Source: Limnohabitans sp. B9-3
GTDB lineage: Bacteria; Pseudomonadota; Gammaproteobacteria; Burkholderiales; Burkholderiaceae_C
Direction: 5' to 3'
NCBI RefSeq assembly: GCF_002778325.1
Contig: NZ_NESI01000001.1
Span: forward strand, 372,001 to 436,000
DNA length: 64,000 nucleotides
Positions within the stretch are counted from its first letter, which is position 1, and each line of letters begins with the position of its first letter. The notes beneath the pieces were generated by a model, which ran no database searches, had not been told where the DNA came from, and saw nothing but the letters and a program-made list of their open reading frames with translations. Shown here in pieces: positions 51,032 through 61,596 of this stretch. A program made the position numbers and the translations under genes.

Positions 51032-51262
51032 TTAAGACTTGTTCTTGACTTCAACGTCAATGGTGGTTTTGTCAGCCGACACAGCGGCAGCAGGGGCTGC
51101 TGGCTTGTCTTCGGCAGGCGCGCTGCCGTCTTTCATGCCGTCTTTGAAGCCTTTCACAGCGCCGCCCAAATCGCCGCCGAGATTGCGCAGCTTCTTCGTG
51201 CCGAACACCATGATGACGATGACCAACACGATCAGCCAGTGCCAAATTGAAAACGAACCCAT
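51032..51262 (-). CDS. tatA: Sec-independent translocase protein TatA
   Basis: A 76-residue TatA with [21 protein letters not shown] as the membrane helix, then [21 protein letters not shown], the amphipathic helix. It forms the variable-size translocation pore. It is the first of tatABC and follows hinT by 32 bases. Confidence 0.96.
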   Translation of the reverse strand: MGSFSIWHWLIVLVIVIMVFGTKKLRNLGGDLGGAVKGFKDGMKDGSAPAEDKPAAPAAAVSADKTTIDVEVKNKS

Positions 51263-51294
51263 GTGTAACTCCTAAGTGATGGTGTGAATTCTAA

Positions 51295-51654
51295 TCAGCC
51301 GCGCAGCCAAGGTCGTGGACCACCCATGACATGCCAGTGCATATGGTGGACTTCTTGGCCCCCTTCGGCGCCTGTGTTCGTCACAAGGCGAAAGCCCCCT
51401 TCTGGGTAAGGTCTTGCGCCCTCTTGCAACGCCAGCTTAGGCGCCAGCAACATCATGCGGCCCAACAAGCCTTCGTGCTCCGATGTGGCGTGCGCCATCG
51501 AGGGAATATGCAGTTTAGGAATGATCAAAAAGTGCACAGGCGCCCAAGGATTGATGTCGTGAAATGCGAATATTTCGTCATCTTCATAGACTTTGCGTGA
51601 CGGAATGTGGCCTGCGATGATTTTGCAAAAAATACAATTTGAGTCGGCGGTCAT
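51295..51654 (-). CDS. hinT: HIT-family purine nucleoside phosphoramidase
   Basis: A 119-residue HinT-type protein. It has a CIFCKI N-terminal pair and the histidine triad HHMHWHVMGG near the C-terminus. The family hydrolyses AMP-amine phosphoramidates. The ATG at 51654 is used; the longer reading would overlap the upstream gene. It lies between the his block and tatA. Confidence 0.93.
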   Translation of the reverse strand: MTADSNCIFCKIIAGHIPSRKVYEDDEIFAFHDINPWAPVHFLIIPKLHIPSMAHATSEHEGLLGRMMLLAPKLALQEGARPYPEGGFRLVTNTGAEGGQEVHHMHWHVMGGPRPWLRG

Positions 51655-51671
51655 AGAAAGGTCATGAGAAA

Positions 51672-52058
51672 TTAAACATCCATCGGTTGCTGCTTGTTCA
51701 ATCGAACCCAGCCCAACACGATGCGGTACAGAAACCAAACAGAAATCACGGCCCAAGCCAACCAGCCGGGCAAGATGAAAAAGAACCACAGCGGAGATGT
51801 GACCAAATACAGCACAGCTGCCCAAATCACCGTGTGAATGCGGTAGCTGAAATGCGAAGCCTCCCAGCCGTCGCCCGCATCGCCTCGTTTGACCAAGTCC
51901 AGAATCAAAGCCACCACCAGCAACACAGGCCCCGCCTGCGCACCGGGAATGATGGCACTCACCGCCACAATCAAATGCAGCACGTAACTGATGAGGCTGA
52001 CCGTGTGTGTGGCGTCTTCTTGCATCGTCGATGCGTCTGAACCGTCGGGTTTAGTCAC
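51672..52058 (-). CDS. DUF4870-like small membrane protein
   Basis: A 128-residue membrane protein with about three hydrophobic segments (near 22-38, 44-56 and 76-115), resembling DUF4870 proteins. An amphipathic [16 protein letters not shown] stretch is typical of them. The function is unknown. The start is a GTG at 52058 that overlaps the end of hisE by eight bases; an ATG 11 codons later is possible. Confidence 0.8.
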   Translation of the reverse strand: MTKPDGSDASTMQEDATHTVSLISYVLHLIVAVSAIIPGAQAGPVLLVVALILDLVKRGDAGDGWEASHFSYRIHTVIWAAVLYLVTSPLWFFFILPGWLAWAVISVWFLYRIVLGWVRLNKQQPMDV

Positions 52059-52419
52059 CCGTCAACTCGCGGTGCTGCGCTTTGCGCAACGCTTTTTCTT
52101 CTAAGCCGCTCAGACCTTCACGACGGGCCAACTCATTGACCACATCGGCAGGCGTCAAACCGTAGTGCGCCAGCGCGATCATGCTGTGAAACCACAGGTC
52201 CGCCACTTCGTACACCAGCTTGGCAGGGTCGCCGCCGTGATCCACATCTTTGGCAGCCATCACAGTTTCGGTGGCTTCTTCGCCGATCTTCTTCAAAAAG
52301 GCGTCAGGTCCTTTGTGCAGCAAGCGCGAAACATAGCTTTTTTCGGGATCGCCACCGTTGGCGGGCTTGCGGCTTTCAATCACGTCGGCCAGACGTTGCA
52401 GGGTATCGATAGCGCTCAT
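52051..52419 (-). CDS. hisE: phosphoribosyl-ATP pyrophosphatase
   Basis: A 122-residue MazG-like pyrophosphatase, the second step of histidine synthesis. The acidic metal-binding pattern includes [15 protein letters not shown] and [16 protein letters not shown]. It is a free-standing HisE, not fused to HisI. It lies 19 bases after hisI. Confidence 0.96.
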   Translation of the reverse strand: MSAIDTLQRLADVIESRKPANGGDPEKSYVSRLLHKGPDAFLKKIGEEATETVMAAKDVDHGGDPAKLVYEVADLWFHSMIALAHYGLTPADVVNELARREGLSGLEEKALRKAQHRELTGD

Positions 52420-52438
52420 GTCAGTGGCTTCTCAAACG

Positions 52439-52840
52439 TCATTTGTAAATGGATTCAGGGTCTTTGAGCACAGGCTCGCAAGCCTGCCACTCTGTACCCT
52501 CTGAGCTTTGGTTCAAGCGTTGGTAAAAGCAACTGTGGCGGCCAGTATGGCAGGCAATGCCCGGCTCATGGCCCTCTTGCGTCACCTTGAGCAACACCAC
52601 GTCGTTGTCGCAGTCAATGCGCATGTCGTGCACCGTTTGCACGTGGCCCGACTCCTCGCCCTTGAACCACAGCTTGTTGCGAGAGCGGCTGAAATACACA
52701 GCGCGCTTGAGCTCAGCCGTTTTTTGCAGCGCCTCGCGGTTCATCCACGCAAACATAAGCACATCGCCGCTGTCTTTTTCTTGGGCGATCACGGGCACCA
52801 GCCCCTTGTCGTCCCATTTGATGTTGTCTAGCCAGTTCAT
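52439..52840 (-). CDS. hisI: phosphoribosyl-AMP cyclohydrolase
   Basis: A 133-residue zinc enzyme for the third histidine step. Metal ligands lie in [11 protein letters not shown] and [23 protein letters not shown] is the conserved N-terminal block. It overlaps the DUF4287 gene stop by four bases (ATGA). Confidence 0.96.
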   Translation of the reverse strand: MNWLDNIKWDDKGLVPVIAQEKDSGDVLMFAWMNREALQKTAELKRAVYFSRSRNKLWFKGEESGHVQTVHDMRIDCDNDVVLLKVTQEGHEPGIACHTGRHSCFYQRLNQSSEGTEWQACEPVLKDPESIYK

Positions 52841-53052
52841 TTTTTATCCTTTGCCAGCACATGCGCAACGATGGCGTTGGCATGACCGTGACCCATTGCA
52901 TGCTCTGACTTTAACCACGCCACCATTTCCATGTGTTTCATGCCTTTAAGCGCGCCCACAATCGCTAACCAATCGCTGATTGGTTGCCCATACTTTTTCT
53001 CGATCGCAGGAAAGTAGGACGCAGGGCCTTTGATTTTTTCTTCTGTGGACAT
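52837..53052 (-). CDS. DUF4287 small protein within the his operon
   Basis: A 71-residue DUF4287-type protein ([16 protein letters not shown], then [29 protein letters not shown]). There is no signal peptide. The His- and Met-rich middle is notable. The function is unknown; such genes are often alone, whereas here it is placed between hisF and hisI and overlaps hisI by four bases. That fixes it in the his transcript. Confidence 0.85.
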   Translation of the reverse strand: MSTEEKIKGPASYFPAIEKKYGQPISDWLAIVGALKGMKHMEMVAWLKSEHAMGHGHANAIVAHVLAKDKK

Positions 53053-53073
53053 GGTGATTTATGAGGTCGAGCG

Positions 53074-53874
53074 TTACAAACGCACAGGAATCCCACGCTC
53101 CCGCATCCGCTCTTTCGCCTGCTGCACGGTGTACTCACCGTAGTGGAAGATGCTCGCAGCCAGCACGGCGTCAGCGCCACCTTGTTGCACGCCGTCGGCC
53201 AAGTGGTCTAGGTTGCCCACGCCGCCCGACGCAATCACGGGCACGGGCACGATGTCGGACACTGCGCGTGTCAATGCCAAGTCAAAGCCGCTTTTTGTGC
53301 CGTCGCGGTCCATGCTGGTGAGCAAAATTTCGCCTGCGCCGTAGTCGGCCATTTGCTTGGCCCACGCCACGGCATCTAGGCCGACGTTTTTTCGGCCACC
53401 GTGGCTGAACACATCCCAACCGGGGCCGACGGGCAAACCGTTGGCACCCGCGCGTTGCTCGTCTTCTGCGGTGCGGCGTTTGGCGTCGATGGCCACCACG
53501 ATGCACTGTGCGCCGTATTTGGCCGAGGCATCGCGAATAACTTGTGGGTTGGCAATAGCTGCTGAATTGAAGCTCACTTTGTCAGCGCCTGCATTGAGCA
53601 TGCGGCGCACGTCGTCGACGGTGCGCACACCACCGCCCACGGTAAGGGGGATAAACACTTGGCTGGCCACGGCTTCGATGATGTGAAGAATCACATCGCG
53701 CGCGTCGCTGGTGGCGGTGATGTCCAAGAAGGTGAGTTCGTCAGCACCTTGGTCGTTGTAGCGTGCCGCGATTTCCACAGGGTCGCCTGCATCGCGCAGC
53801 TCGACAAAGTTGACGCCTTTGACCACGCGGCCGCCGGTCACGTCGAGGCAAGGAATGATGCGCTTAGCAAGCAT
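53074..53874 (-). CDS. hisF: imidazole glycerol phosphate synthase cyclase subunit
   Basis: A 266-residue TIM barrel that makes imidazole glycerol phosphate and AICAR. It begins [16 protein letters not shown]. Catalytic Asp residues lie in CLDV and in [13 protein letters not shown]. Phosphate-binding VGGGVR and ASGGVG are present. It partners with HisH (55.6-56.2 kb). The mutarotase gene lies between it and hisA. Confidence 0.97.
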   Translation of the reverse strand: MLAKRIIPCLDVTGGRVVKGVNFVELRDAGDPVEIAARYNDQGADELTFLDITATSDARDVILHIIEAVASQVFIPLTVGGGVRTVDDVRRMLNAGADKVSFNSAAIANPQVIRDASAKYGAQCIVVAIDAKRRTAEDEQRAGANGLPVGPGWDVFSHGGRKNVGLDAVAWAKQMADYGAGEILLTSMDRDGTKSGFDLALTRAVSDIVPVPVIASGGVGNLDHLADGVQQGGADAVLAASIFHYGEYTVQQAKERMRERGIPVRL

Positions 53875-53892
53875 AGAGGTCCAAAGAGTTCT

Positions 53893-54783
53893 TCAAGAAA
53901 CGGTCAAACGCTGCCAGCCAACCCATTGGCCACCAGCGGGAATCGAGATGGGTTCAAACACTTGAGCCGCTTCCACGCACAGCATGCGCGCAAATCCTTG
54001 GGCTGGCATGTCAGCCAGTGCGGCGCATTTGCCCTCGCCCGGGTTCCACACAACCGACTCGGCCCATGAAGGGCTTTGTTCAATTTGCAAAGTGGCCGTG
54101 CCGTCTTGCAGGTGCAAGGGCTGGATCGTTGCGCCTTCACCACGCGAATACACGCGGTCGAACTCGCCATCAAAGTAAAGCACGTCGTCAGCCACGCCAT
54201 GCACATCCACCGTCGAGTCCCACTCAGCGCTGCCGCCCAAGCCACGCAGCTCAGTCAGGTCGATATCGTCCACCGCGAGGTAGGTGTGCAAGGCACCGAT
54301 GAAGTGCAAATCGTTTTGCAGCTCAGTGTTGTTGACGGTCAAGGTGATGGTCAACTGACCGGGTGCAAGGGCCACACGCAGCTGAGCCACAAAAGCTTGC
54401 GGCCAAATAGCCAAGGTGGCAGTGTTGGTTTGGAGCGTGAAGACCATGTGCGAGCCTTCATGACCGACCGCAGCTTCATTCTCTTGTTCGGCTTCGCCGA
54501 TTTGTGCCACCTCTTCGACATGCCACAGCATGTTGCGCGCAAAGCCATGCTTGGGCAACTTGCCGCGTTGGTTGAACTGGGGAAAGCACACCGGTACGCC
54601 GCCACGAATGGCCGATTGGCCATCCCACAGGTTGTTGGGGCTTAAAAACAAACGCTCGCGGCCTTGGCTCACCCACGACAACACATGCGCGCCTTGCAGG
54701 GCCACCAGCACGGTGTCGCCGCAAGGCAGGGTCAAGCGCTGACAAGCCAGACCCTGAAAAACTTCGGAAGTCAACATAGACAT
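53893..54783 (-). CDS. D-hexose-6-phosphate mutarotase-like epimerase
   Basis: A 296-residue aldose-1-epimerase-fold protein of the YeaD type. Landmarks are GAHVLSW, NNLWDGQSAIRGGVPVCFPQF, ALHTYLAVDDI and VVWNPGEGKCAALADMP. It would speed anomer exchange of a hexose-6-phosphate. The start is ATG 54783 or 54777; a longer upstream reading would overlap hisA and is Arg-rich and family-unlike. It is embedded between hisA and hisF with no evident histidine role. Confidence 0.88.
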   Translation of the reverse strand: MSMLTSEVFQGLACQRLTLPCGDTVLVALQGAHVLSWVSQGRERLFLSPNNLWDGQSAIRGGVPVCFPQFNQRGKLPKHGFARNMLWHVEEVAQIGEAEQENEAAVGHEGSHMVFTLQTNTATLAIWPQAFVAQLRVALAPGQLTITLTVNNTELQNDLHFIGALHTYLAVDDIDLTELRGLGGSAEWDSTVDVHGVADDVLYFDGEFDRVYSRGEGATIQPLHLQDGTATLQIEQSPSWAESVVWNPGEGKCAALADMPAQGFARMLCVEAAQVFEPISIPAGGQWVGWQRLTVS

Positions 54784-54827
54784 GGCGGGGGTTTTAGGCG
54801 CAGGCCGCGCTACCCGCAGCCATGCAT

Positions 54828-55568
54828 TCAGCCATTGAGCTCGTCGGCGCGGGCTTGGGCTTGGGCGAAGTCCAAGTCGCCGCTGTAGATGGCGCGACCA
54901 CAAATCACGCCCTCGACGCCCTCGCCTTCCACGGCGCATAACTGTTCGATGTCGGCCATGTTGGACAAGCCGCCGGACGCGATGATGGGAATGGTCACCG
55001 CTTGTGCGAGTTTGACGGTGGCTTCGATGTTGATGCCACTGAGCATGCCGTCGCGACCGATGTCGGTGTAGATGATGGACTCAACGCCATAGTCTTCAAA
55101 CTTCTTGCCCAAATCAGCCACTTCATGGCCGGTCAGTTTGCTCCAACCGTCGGTGGCGACTTTGCCGTCTTTGGCATCGAGGCCAACGATGATGTGGCCG
55201 CCAAAAGCAGCGCAAGCGTCTTTCAAGAAGCCGGGGTTTTTGACCGCTGCTGTGCCAATGATGACGTAGCGCAAGCCCGCATCGATGTATTTTTCAATCG
55301 TGTCAAGGTCGCGAATGCCACCGCCCAACTGCACCGGAATGTCGTGGCCCACGGCTTTCAGAATGGCCTTGATCGCCGACTTATTTTGTGGCGTGCCAGC
55401 GAAGGCACCATTCAAGTCCACCAAGTGCAGACGACGTGCGCCTTTGGCCACCCAGTTGAGTGCCATTTGCGCAGGGTCTTCCCCGAAGGTGGTGGATTGG
55501 TCCATGTCGCCTTGTTTGAGGCGCACGCAATGGCCGTCTTTGAGGTCAATCGCAGGAATTAAATACAT
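54828..55568 (-). CDS. hisA: phosphoribosylformimino-AICAR ribotide isomerase
   Basis: A 246-residue TIM-barrel isomerase for the fourth his step. It begins [17 protein letters not shown] with the catalytic Asp. The second Asp is in [19 protein letters not shown] and ASGGLSN bind phosphate. It follows hisH by 15 bases. Confidence 0.97.
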   Translation of the reverse strand: MYLIPAIDLKDGHCVRLKQGDMDQSTTFGEDPAQMALNWVAKGARRLHLVDLNGAFAGTPQNKSAIKAILKAVGHDIPVQLGGGIRDLDTIEKYIDAGLRYVIIGTAAVKNPGFLKDACAAFGGHIIVGLDAKDGKVATDGWSKLTGHEVADLGKKFEDYGVESIIYTDIGRDGMLSGINIEATVKLAQAVTIPIIASGGLSNMADIEQLCAVEGEGVEGVICGRAIYSGDLDFAQAQARADELNG

Positions 55569-55583
55569 GATGACAAGTTAAGT

Positions 55584-56234
55584 TCAAGGGTTCCAATGCA
55601 GGAAATTACGAAACAGGGCCAAGCCATGTGCCGCGCTTTTTTCTGGGTGAAATTGTGTCGCAAAAAGATTGTCACGGGCCACGGCACATGTAAAAAGGCT
55701 GCCGTAGTCGGTTTGTGCCGCGCTGTGTGCTGAGTTTTTAGGGCAGGCGTAAAAGCTGTGCACGAAGTAGAAGAAGCTGGCATCCGGAATGCCTTGCCAC
55801 AGCGCATGCGGCTGGGTTTGCATCACTTGGTTCCAGCCCATTTGCGGCACCTTAAAGCGGCTGCCATCAGCTTGCGTGCGGCCTGCCAAATCAAACTTCA
55901 CCACCTCGCCGGGGATGAGCCCTAGGCCGGGGGTGTCGCCTTCGGCGCTGTGGTCGAGCATCATTTGCATGCCCACGCACACACCAAACAACGGCTTTTT
56001 GTTGGCTGCGTCCAACACGGCATCAAGCAAACCAGACTCGCGCAACTCGCGCATGCAGTCAGGCATGGCGCCTTGGCCGGGCAAGACCACGCGATGCGCG
56101 TCACGCACCACTTGTGGGTCAGAGGTGACGATCACCTCGGCATGGTCCACTTCGGAAGCGGCATGCATGACCGCTTGCGCCACAGAGCGCAAGTTGCCCA
56201 TGCCGTAATCAACGACGGCGACTTTGTTATTCAT
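55584..56234 (-). CDS. hisH: imidazole glycerol phosphate synthase glutaminase subunit
   Basis: A 216-residue class I glutamine amidotransferase feeding ammonia to HisF. The nucleophile Cys is in GVCVGMQMM near residue 82. The catalytic His and Glu are in QFHPEKS near 195. It follows hisB by 12 bases. Confidence 0.96.
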   Translation of the reverse strand: MNNKVAVVDYGMGNLRSVAQAVMHAASEVDHAEVIVTSDPQVVRDAHRVVLPGQGAMPDCMRELRESGLLDAVLDAANKKPLFGVCVGMQMMLDHSAEGDTPGLGLIPGEVVKFDLAGRTQADGSRFKVPQMGWNQVMQTQPHALWQGIPDASFFYFVHSFYACPKNSAHSAAQTDYGSLFTCAVARDNLFATQFHPEKSAAHGLALFRNFLHWNP

Positions 56235-56246
56235 ACGCGCGAGGGA

Positions 56247-56852
56247 TCACAAGCTTCCCTTGGTGGATGGAATCATGCCGGCAGAGCGAGGGTCCAGCTC
56301 CAGCCCCGAGCGCAAAGCACGGGCGAAGGCTTTGAACACAGTCTCAGCTTGGTGGTGCGCGTTTTCGCCGCGCAGGTTGTCGATGTGCAGGGTGACGAAG
56401 GCGTGGTTCACAAAGCCTTGGAAAAACTCATAGGCCAACTGGCTGTCGAACTCGCCAATCATGCCGCTCTTGAACGGCACGTGCATGATCAAACCTGGAC
56501 GCCCCGAAAAGTCCACCACCACGCGGCTGAGCGCTTCGTCGAGCGGCACATAAGCGTGACCATAACGACGGATTCCCTTTTTGTCGCCCACGGCCTTGGT
56601 AAAAGCTTGGCCCAAGGTAATGCCCACGTCTTCCACGGTGTGGTGGCCGTCGATGTGCAAGTCACCCACGGCGTGGATGTCCAAATCGATCAAGCCATGA
56701 CGCGCGATTTGATCCAACATGTGGTCAAAGAAACCAATGCCGGTGGAGAGCTTGGATTGGCCCGTGCCGTCGAGGTTGATCTTGACAGTGATTTGGGTCT
56801 CGGCCGTGTTGCGGCTGACTTCGGCTGTGCGTGCTGTTGTTTGAGTTGTCAT
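56247..56852 (-). CDS. hisB: imidazoleglycerol-phosphate dehydratase
   Basis: A 201-residue monofunctional HisB dehydratase without the phosphatase domain of the enterobacterial fusion. Metal-binding repeats [25 protein letters not shown] and [12 protein letters not shown] are clear. The histidinol-phosphatase must be encoded elsewhere. It overlaps hisC by four bases. Confidence 0.97.
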   Translation of the reverse strand: MTTQTTARTAEVSRNTAETQITVKINLDGTGQSKLSTGIGFFDHMLDQIARHGLIDLDIHAVGDLHIDGHHTVEDVGITLGQAFTKAVGDKKGIRRYGHAYVPLDEALSRVVVDFSGRPGLIMHVPFKSGMIGEFDSQLAYEFFQGFVNHAFVTLHIDNLRGENAHHQAETVFKAFARALRSGLELDPRSAGMIPSTKGSL

Positions 56853-57979
56853 GTCGTGACTTTCGCTGAAGTGAGAGCGGCTTGCAAGGCCGCCAAAAGT
56901 TGCGTGTTTTCCTCAGGCGTGCCGATGGTCAAACGCAAGCAATTGGCCAGCAATGGGTGCATTTTAGAAACGTTCTTCACCAAGACTTTGTGGGCCTTGA
57001 GCACCTCAAAAGCACGGGCGGCAGCGTCCGCTTCACCTTCAAAGCGCAGCACCATCATGTTGGCTTCGCTGGCATAAGGCGTCACACCCGCCATCTGCTG
57101 CAAGGCTTTGAACAAAGCCTCGCGCTCGGAGCGAATGACAGCGGCTTGCTGCGCAAACACCTCGGTATGCTCGAGCGCAAACAAAGCGCATTCGGCGTTG
57201 AGCACACTCACGTTGTACGGTGGGCGCAGTTTGTCGATCTCGTTGATCAGCGCCACTGGGGCCATCATGTAGCCCAAGCGAATACCGGCCAAACCAAACT
57301 TCGACAAAGTGCGCATCAAGAGCACGTTGGCGTTGGCCGCTGGGTGTTGGCGAATTTCATCGAGCCAACTTTTGCTGGAGAACGGCTGATACGCCTCGTC
57401 CATCACCACCAAACCGCCGTAGGCGCTGACCTGCGTGATGAGGCGTCGGATGGTATCGGCGTCCCACAAATTGGCGGTGGGGTTGTTGGGGTAGGCAATG
57501 TAGACAATGGCGGGCTCATGCTCAGCGATAGCCGCAGACATGGCTGCTTCGTCCAACTCAAAGTCAGCCTGTAAGGGCACAGCAATGTAAGGCAGCCCTT
57601 GCAACTTAGCGCTCATGCCGTACATCACAAAGCCGGGTTCTGGGGCCAGCACTTTGGCACCCGGCTGTGTGCAGGCCATGGACAACAAAGCGATGAGCTC
57701 GTCCGAGCCGTTGCCCAACATCAAGCCCAAACCTGCAGGCAAATCGACGTAACGCGACAGCGCGTTTTTCAGATCATCAATGCGTGCGCCGGGATAACGG
57801 TTGACGGCCACCGCCCCCAAACGGGCGCCCAACTTGGCCTGCAATTCGGGCGAGAGAGTGAATGGGTTTTCCATCGCGTCGAGCTTGACCATGCCCACCG
57901 AGTGCTGTACCGCATAGGCGTGCATGGCCTGGACATCGGGGCGAATGAAACGCAAGGCCTTGTTCGTTTGATTACTCAT
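56849..57979 (-). CDS. hisC: histidinol-phosphate aminotransferase
   Basis: A 376-residue fold-type I PLP aminotransferase. [19 protein letters not shown] and [10 protein letters not shown] are family blocks. The PLP Lys is in [15 protein letters not shown]. It converts imidazole acetol phosphate to histidinol phosphate. It overlaps both hisD and hisB by four bases. Confidence 0.96.
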   Translation of the reverse strand: MSNQTNKALRFIRPDVQAMHAYAVQHSVGMVKLDAMENPFTLSPELQAKLGARLGAVAVNRYPGARIDDLKNALSRYVDLPAGLGLMLGNGSDELIALLSMACTQPGAKVLAPEPGFVMYGMSAKLQGLPYIAVPLQADFELDEAAMSAAIAEHEPAIVYIAYPNNPTANLWDADTIRRLITQVSAYGGLVVMDEAYQPFSSKSWLDEIRQHPAANANVLLMRTLSKFGLAGIRLGYMMAPVALINEIDKLRPPYNVSVLNAECALFALEHTEVFAQQAAVIRSEREALFKALQQMAGVTPYASEANMMVLRFEGEADAAARAFEVLKAHKVLVKNVSKMHPLLANCLRLTIGTPEENTQLLAALQAALTSAKVTT

Positions 57980-59298
57980 ATCGGTCCGTCTTTCTTCAAG
58001 CGAAACTCCGCCGCCATGGCGTGGGCTTGCAAGCCTTCGCCATAGGCCAACACCGCGGCAATCTTGCCCAGCGTTTGTGCGCCCAGCTCGCTCACCTCAA
58101 TCAAGCTGCTGCGCTTTTGAAAGTCATACACACCCAAGGGCGAGCTGAAACGCGCCGTGCCGCTGGTGGGCAACACATGGTTGGGACCAGCGCAGTAGTC
58201 GCCCAAGCTTTCGCTGGTGAACGCACCCAAAAAGATGGCGCCGGCGTGCTTGAGCAGCGGCTCCCACTTGTGTGGCTCGTTACTCGACACCTCTAAGTGT
58301 TCCGGCGCAATACGGTTGCTGATGGCGCAAGCCTCTTCCATGCTGCGGGTGTGGATGAGCACACCGCGGCCGTTGAGCGATTTTTCAATGATGTCTTTGC
58401 GCGGCATTTGCGGCAGCAAACGCTCGATCTCGGCTTGCACACGGTCGATGTATGCGGCATCGGGACAGAGCAACACGCTTTGCGCCAACTCGTCGTGCTC
58501 GGCTTGGCTGAACAAATCCATCGCCACCCAATCGGCCGGTGTAGAGCCATCGGCCAACACCAAGATTTCGCTGGGGCCTGCAATCATGTCGATGCCCACT
58601 GTGCCAAACACGCGGCGCTTGGCAGCGGCCACATAGGCGTTGCCAGGGCCGGTAATTTTGTCCACCGCTGGCACCGTGGCAGTGCCATAGGCCAACGCAG
58701 CCACAGCCTGCGCGCCACCGATGGTGAAGGCGCGGCTCACGCCGGCCACATACGCAGCGGCGAGCACCAATGGGTTTTTCTCGCCCTTGGGCGTAGGCAC
58801 CACCATGATGATGTCTTCCACACCCGCAACGTGCGCAGGAATAGCGTTCATCAACACGCTGGAGGGATAAGCGGCTTTGCCACCGGGCACGTAGATGCCC
58901 ACACGGTCGAGCGGCGTGACTTTTTGACCCAGCAACGTGCCATCGGCATCGCGGTAGGTCCAGCTTTCACCACTGGCTTTCTTTTGCGCCTCGTGGTAGC
59001 TGCGCACGCGTGCAGCGGCAGCTTGCAAGGCGTCGCGCTGCTCGGCGGGCAAGGCATCAAACGCGGCTTTGAGTTCGGTTTGCGTCAACTCCAACGCGGC
59101 CATGGTGTCAGCCTTCAGGCCGTCAAAGCGCTCGGTGTACTCCAGCACGGCAGCATCGCCACGCTTTTGCACATCAGCCAAGATGTCTGCCACACGTTGC
59201 TCAATGGCTGCGTCGGTGTCGGCAGACCAATGCAAGCGCGCTTTGAAATCAGCTTCAAAGGTGGGGCTGGTGGTCGAGAGACGAAGCGGTTTGGCCAT
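57976..59298 (-). CDS. hisD: histidinol dehydrogenase
   Basis: A 440-residue NAD-dependent zinc enzyme for the last two oxidations of histidine synthesis. Signatures include [25 protein letters not shown] (seen as [19 protein letters not shown]), [20 protein letters not shown] and the zinc-ligand region [10 protein letters not shown]. It lies 24 bases after hisG. Confidence 0.97.
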   Translation of the reverse strand: MAKPLRLSTTSPTFEADFKARLHWSADTDAAIEQRVADILADVQKRGDAAVLEYTERFDGLKADTMAALELTQTELKAAFDALPAEQRDALQAAAARVRSYHEAQKKASGESWTYRDADGTLLGQKVTPLDRVGIYVPGGKAAYPSSVLMNAIPAHVAGVEDIIMVVPTPKGEKNPLVLAAAYVAGVSRAFTIGGAQAVAALAYGTATVPAVDKITGPGNAYVAAAKRRVFGTVGIDMIAGPSEILVLADGSTPADWVAMDLFSQAEHDELAQSVLLCPDAAYIDRVQAEIERLLPQMPRKDIIEKSLNGRGVLIHTRSMEEACAISNRIAPEHLEVSSNEPHKWEPLLKHAGAIFLGAFTSESLGDYCAGPNHVLPTSGTARFSSPLGVYDFQKRSSLIEVSELGAQTLGKIAAVLAYGEGLQAHAMAAEFRLKKDGPI

Positions 59299-59322
59299 CT
59301 TGTGTACGTGTGTGGTGAGAGG

Positions 59323-60015
59323 TTATTTGCCAGCCGACAGAGCGGCAGAAAAGGCATCGATGAGGCGGCGAATGTCGGCCTGCTTCATCTTCAAAGCGGC
59401 TTGGTTGACCACCAAACGAGAGCTGATGTCCATGATGCGTTCGACTTCCACCAAGTGGTTGGCCTTGAGCGTGTTGCCGGTCGACACCAAGTCCACGATG
59501 GCATCGGCCAAGCCGGTGAGTGGGGCCAATTCCATGGAGCCATAGAGCTTGACCAAATCGACGTGCACGCCTTTGGTGGCGAAGAAGTCGCGTGCGATGG
59601 TGGTGTACTTGGTCGCCACTTTCAAACGTGCGCCTTGTTTGACCATCGCTGCATAGTCAAAGTCGGAACGCACAGCCACGCTCATGCGGCATTTGGCAAT
59701 TTGCAAATCGAGCGGCTGGTACAGACCAGTGGTAGCAACACCACCTGCCACGCCACCGCCATGTTCGATCAGCGTGTCAAGACCCGTCACACCCAAATCA
59801 GCACCGCCGTATTGCACATACGTGGGCACATCCGACGCACGCACCAAGACCACGCGCACATGAGCGAGGTTGGTGGGCAAGATGAGCTTGCGAGATTTTT
59901 CTGGGTCTTCCAGCACCTCAATGCCTGCGGCCTTGAGCAGCGGCATGGTTTCATCAAAAATGCGGCCTTTGGAGAGCGCCAAGGTCAGCATGGTATTTTT
60001 TTCGTTACCGTTCAT
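59323..60015 (-). CDS. hisG: ATP phosphoribosyltransferase, short form
   Basis: A 230-residue HisG of the short (HisG-S) type. [18 protein letters not shown] starts the catalytic core and [21 protein letters not shown] is the PRPP-binding loop. It lacks the C-terminal regulatory domain of the long form. Short HisG needs the HisZ subunit, which is not in this window. The ATG at 60015 overlaps the murA stop by four bases; an ATG eight codons later is also possible. Confidence 0.96.
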   Translation of the reverse strand: MNGNEKNTMLTLALSKGRIFDETMPLLKAAGIEVLEDPEKSRKLILPTNLAHVRVVLVRASDVPTYVQYGGADLGVTGLDTLIEHGGGVAGGVATTGLYQPLDLQIAKCRMSVAVRSDFDYAAMVKQGARLKVATKYTTIARDFFATKGVHVDLVKLYGSMELAPLTGLADAIVDLVSTGNTLKANHLVEVERIMDISSRLVVNQAALKMKQADIRRLIDAFSAALSAGK

Positions 60016-61289
60016 TTCACTCTTTCGATATCAGCACCAATAGCGCGCAACTTGGCTTCCATCTTGTCGTAGCCACGGTCCAAGTGGTAAATGCGGTCCA
60101 CCAAGGTTTCGCCATCGGCCACCAAACCCGCAATCACCAAAGATGCCGAGGCGCGCAAGTCGGTGGCCATGACGGTGGCGCCCGAGAGTTTTTGCACGCC
60201 TTCAAGCACCGCCACTTTGCCGTCGATTTGAATGTGTGCGCCCAAGCGCACCAACTCGTTGACGTGCATGAAGCGGTTTTCAAAAATCGTTTCCGTCACC
60301 TTCGATGCGCCCTTGGCAATCGCGTTCAACACCATGAACTGCGCTTGCATGTCGGTGGGGAACCCTGGGTATTCGGTGGTACGGAAGTTTTGTGCCTTAA
60401 GGTGTTCAAACGCAGGCGCAGTGCCTTGAATGCGAATGCCGTCTTCGTTGGCTGTGACCACAGCACCTGCATCGCGCAGCTTGTCGATCACCGCGTCCAA
60501 ATGGTCGGCGCGGGCGTGACGCAAAAACACATCACCCCCCGTCGCGGCCACCGCGCACAAGAACGTGCCAGCTTCAATGCGGTCAGCCACCACCTTGTGC
60601 GTGCAACCGTGCAAGCGCTCGACGCCTTGAATGTGGATGCGGCTGCTGCCATGGCCTTCAATCTTCGCACCCATGGCAATGAGCATTTCGGCCAAGTCTG
60701 GAATCTCAGGCTCTTGCGCAGCGTTTTCGAGCACGGTTTCGCCATCGGCCAATGCCGCAGCCATGAGGAAGTTTTCGGTGCCGGTAACCGTGACCATGTC
60801 GGTGGCAATGCGTGCACCTTTGAGGCGTGTGCGACCGCCACCCAACTTGGCCAACATGTAGCCGTGCTCCACGTCAATCTGGGCACCCATGGCTTGCAAG
60901 CCTTTCAAGTGCTGATCGACGGGGCGAGAACCAATGGCACAACCCCCGGGCAACGACACCTTAGCGTGGCCAAAGCGGGCCAGCAAAGGCCCAAGCGCCA
61001 GCACCGAAGCACGCATGGTTTTCACCAACTCGTAAGGAGCTTCGGGGTTGTTCAAACCACCGGCGTCTAAGCTGACTGTGCCATCGTCTGCACGCTCGGC
61101 CGTCACACCCATGTTGCGGATGAGCTTGAGCATGGTGGCCACGTCTTGCAACTGCGGCACGTTGTGCAGCGTCACTGGCTGGTCGGTCAACAAGGCCGCG
61201 CACAGTTCGGGCAAGGCCGCATTTTTAGCGCCCGAAATCAGCACTTCACCGCTCAATGAACGGCCGCCGCGAATTAAAAGTTTGTCCAT
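60012..61289 (-). CDS. murA: UDP-N-acetylglucosamine 1-carboxyvinyltransferase
   Basis: A 425-residue enzyme for the first committed step of peptidoglycan synthesis, using PEP. The catalytic Cys is in [18 protein letters not shown], the form sensitive to fosfomycin. [24 protein letters not shown] is the N-terminal signature (read as [18 protein letters not shown]). It sits between ibaG and hisG, overlapping hisG, an order shared with other betaproteobacteria. Confidence 0.97.
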   Translation of the reverse strand: MDKLLIRGGRSLSGEVLISGAKNAALPELCAALLTDQPVTLHNVPQLQDVATMLKLIRNMGVTAERADDGTVSLDAGGLNNPEAPYELVKTMRASVLALGPLLARFGHAKVSLPGGCAIGSRPVDQHLKGLQAMGAQIDVEHGYMLAKLGGGRTRLKGARIATDMVTVTGTENFLMAAALADGETVLENAAQEPEIPDLAEMLIAMGAKIEGHGSSRIHIQGVERLHGCTHKVVADRIEAGTFLCAVAATGGDVFLRHARADHLDAVIDKLRDAGAVVTANEDGIRIQGTAPAFEHLKAQNFRTTEYPGFPTDMQAQFMVLNAIAKGASKVTETIFENRFMHVNELVRLGAHIQIDGKVAVLEGVQKLSGATVMATDLRASASLVIAGLVADGETLVDRIYHLDRGYDKMEAKLRAIGADIERVK

Positions 61290-61321
61290 AAATTAGTTTT
61301 CAAGCGCAAGCCACACAGGGC

Positions 61322-61585
61322 TCAGTGCGCGGTGTCAGAGGCTTGGCTGCCCAAAGCCAACCATTCGGCAGGCGAGTAGGTTTTCATCGACAAAGCATGC
61401 ACCTCATCGGTTTTCATTTTGTCACCCAAGGTGGCATAGACGCGTTGGTGGCGTTGAATCAGGCGCTTACCCTCAAACTCAGGCGAGACCAAGGTGGCGT
61501 ACCAATGGCGGCCATCGCCCTCGACTTGCAGGTGCTCGCAGGGCAAGCCTGCGGCGATCAATGCTTGTAATTCTTGTGCTGTCAT
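61322..61585 (-). CDS. ibaG: BolA/IbaG family protein
   Basis: An 87-residue BolA-fold protein. RHWYATLVSPEFEGKRLIQRHQRVY and DEVHALSMKTYSPAEW match the IbaG/YrbA branch, which works with monothiol Grx4 (grxD at 22.1 kb) in iron-sulfur trafficking. The ATG at 61585 is used; the longer reading would overlap the ABC permease gene. It lies between that permease and murA, as ibaG does beside murA in E. coli. Confidence 0.9.
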   Translation of the reverse strand: MTAQELQALIAAGLPCEHLQVEGDGRHWYATLVSPEFEGKRLIQRHQRVYATLGDKMKTDEVHALSMKTYSPAEWLALGSQASDTAH

Positions 61586-61596
61586 GCGAGCTTTCT

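Noticed and set aside
54784-54939. Longer, Arg-rich start for the mutarotase
   Set aside because: It overlaps hisA and has no family resemblance; it is hisA read out of frame.
58297-60072. 591-codon open frame on the plus strand
   Set aside because: Antisense to hisD and hisG, both clear genes; His- and Gly-rich composition typical of a shadow frame.
60084-61070. 328-codon open frame on the plus strand
   Set aside because: Antisense to murA with no recognisable domain.
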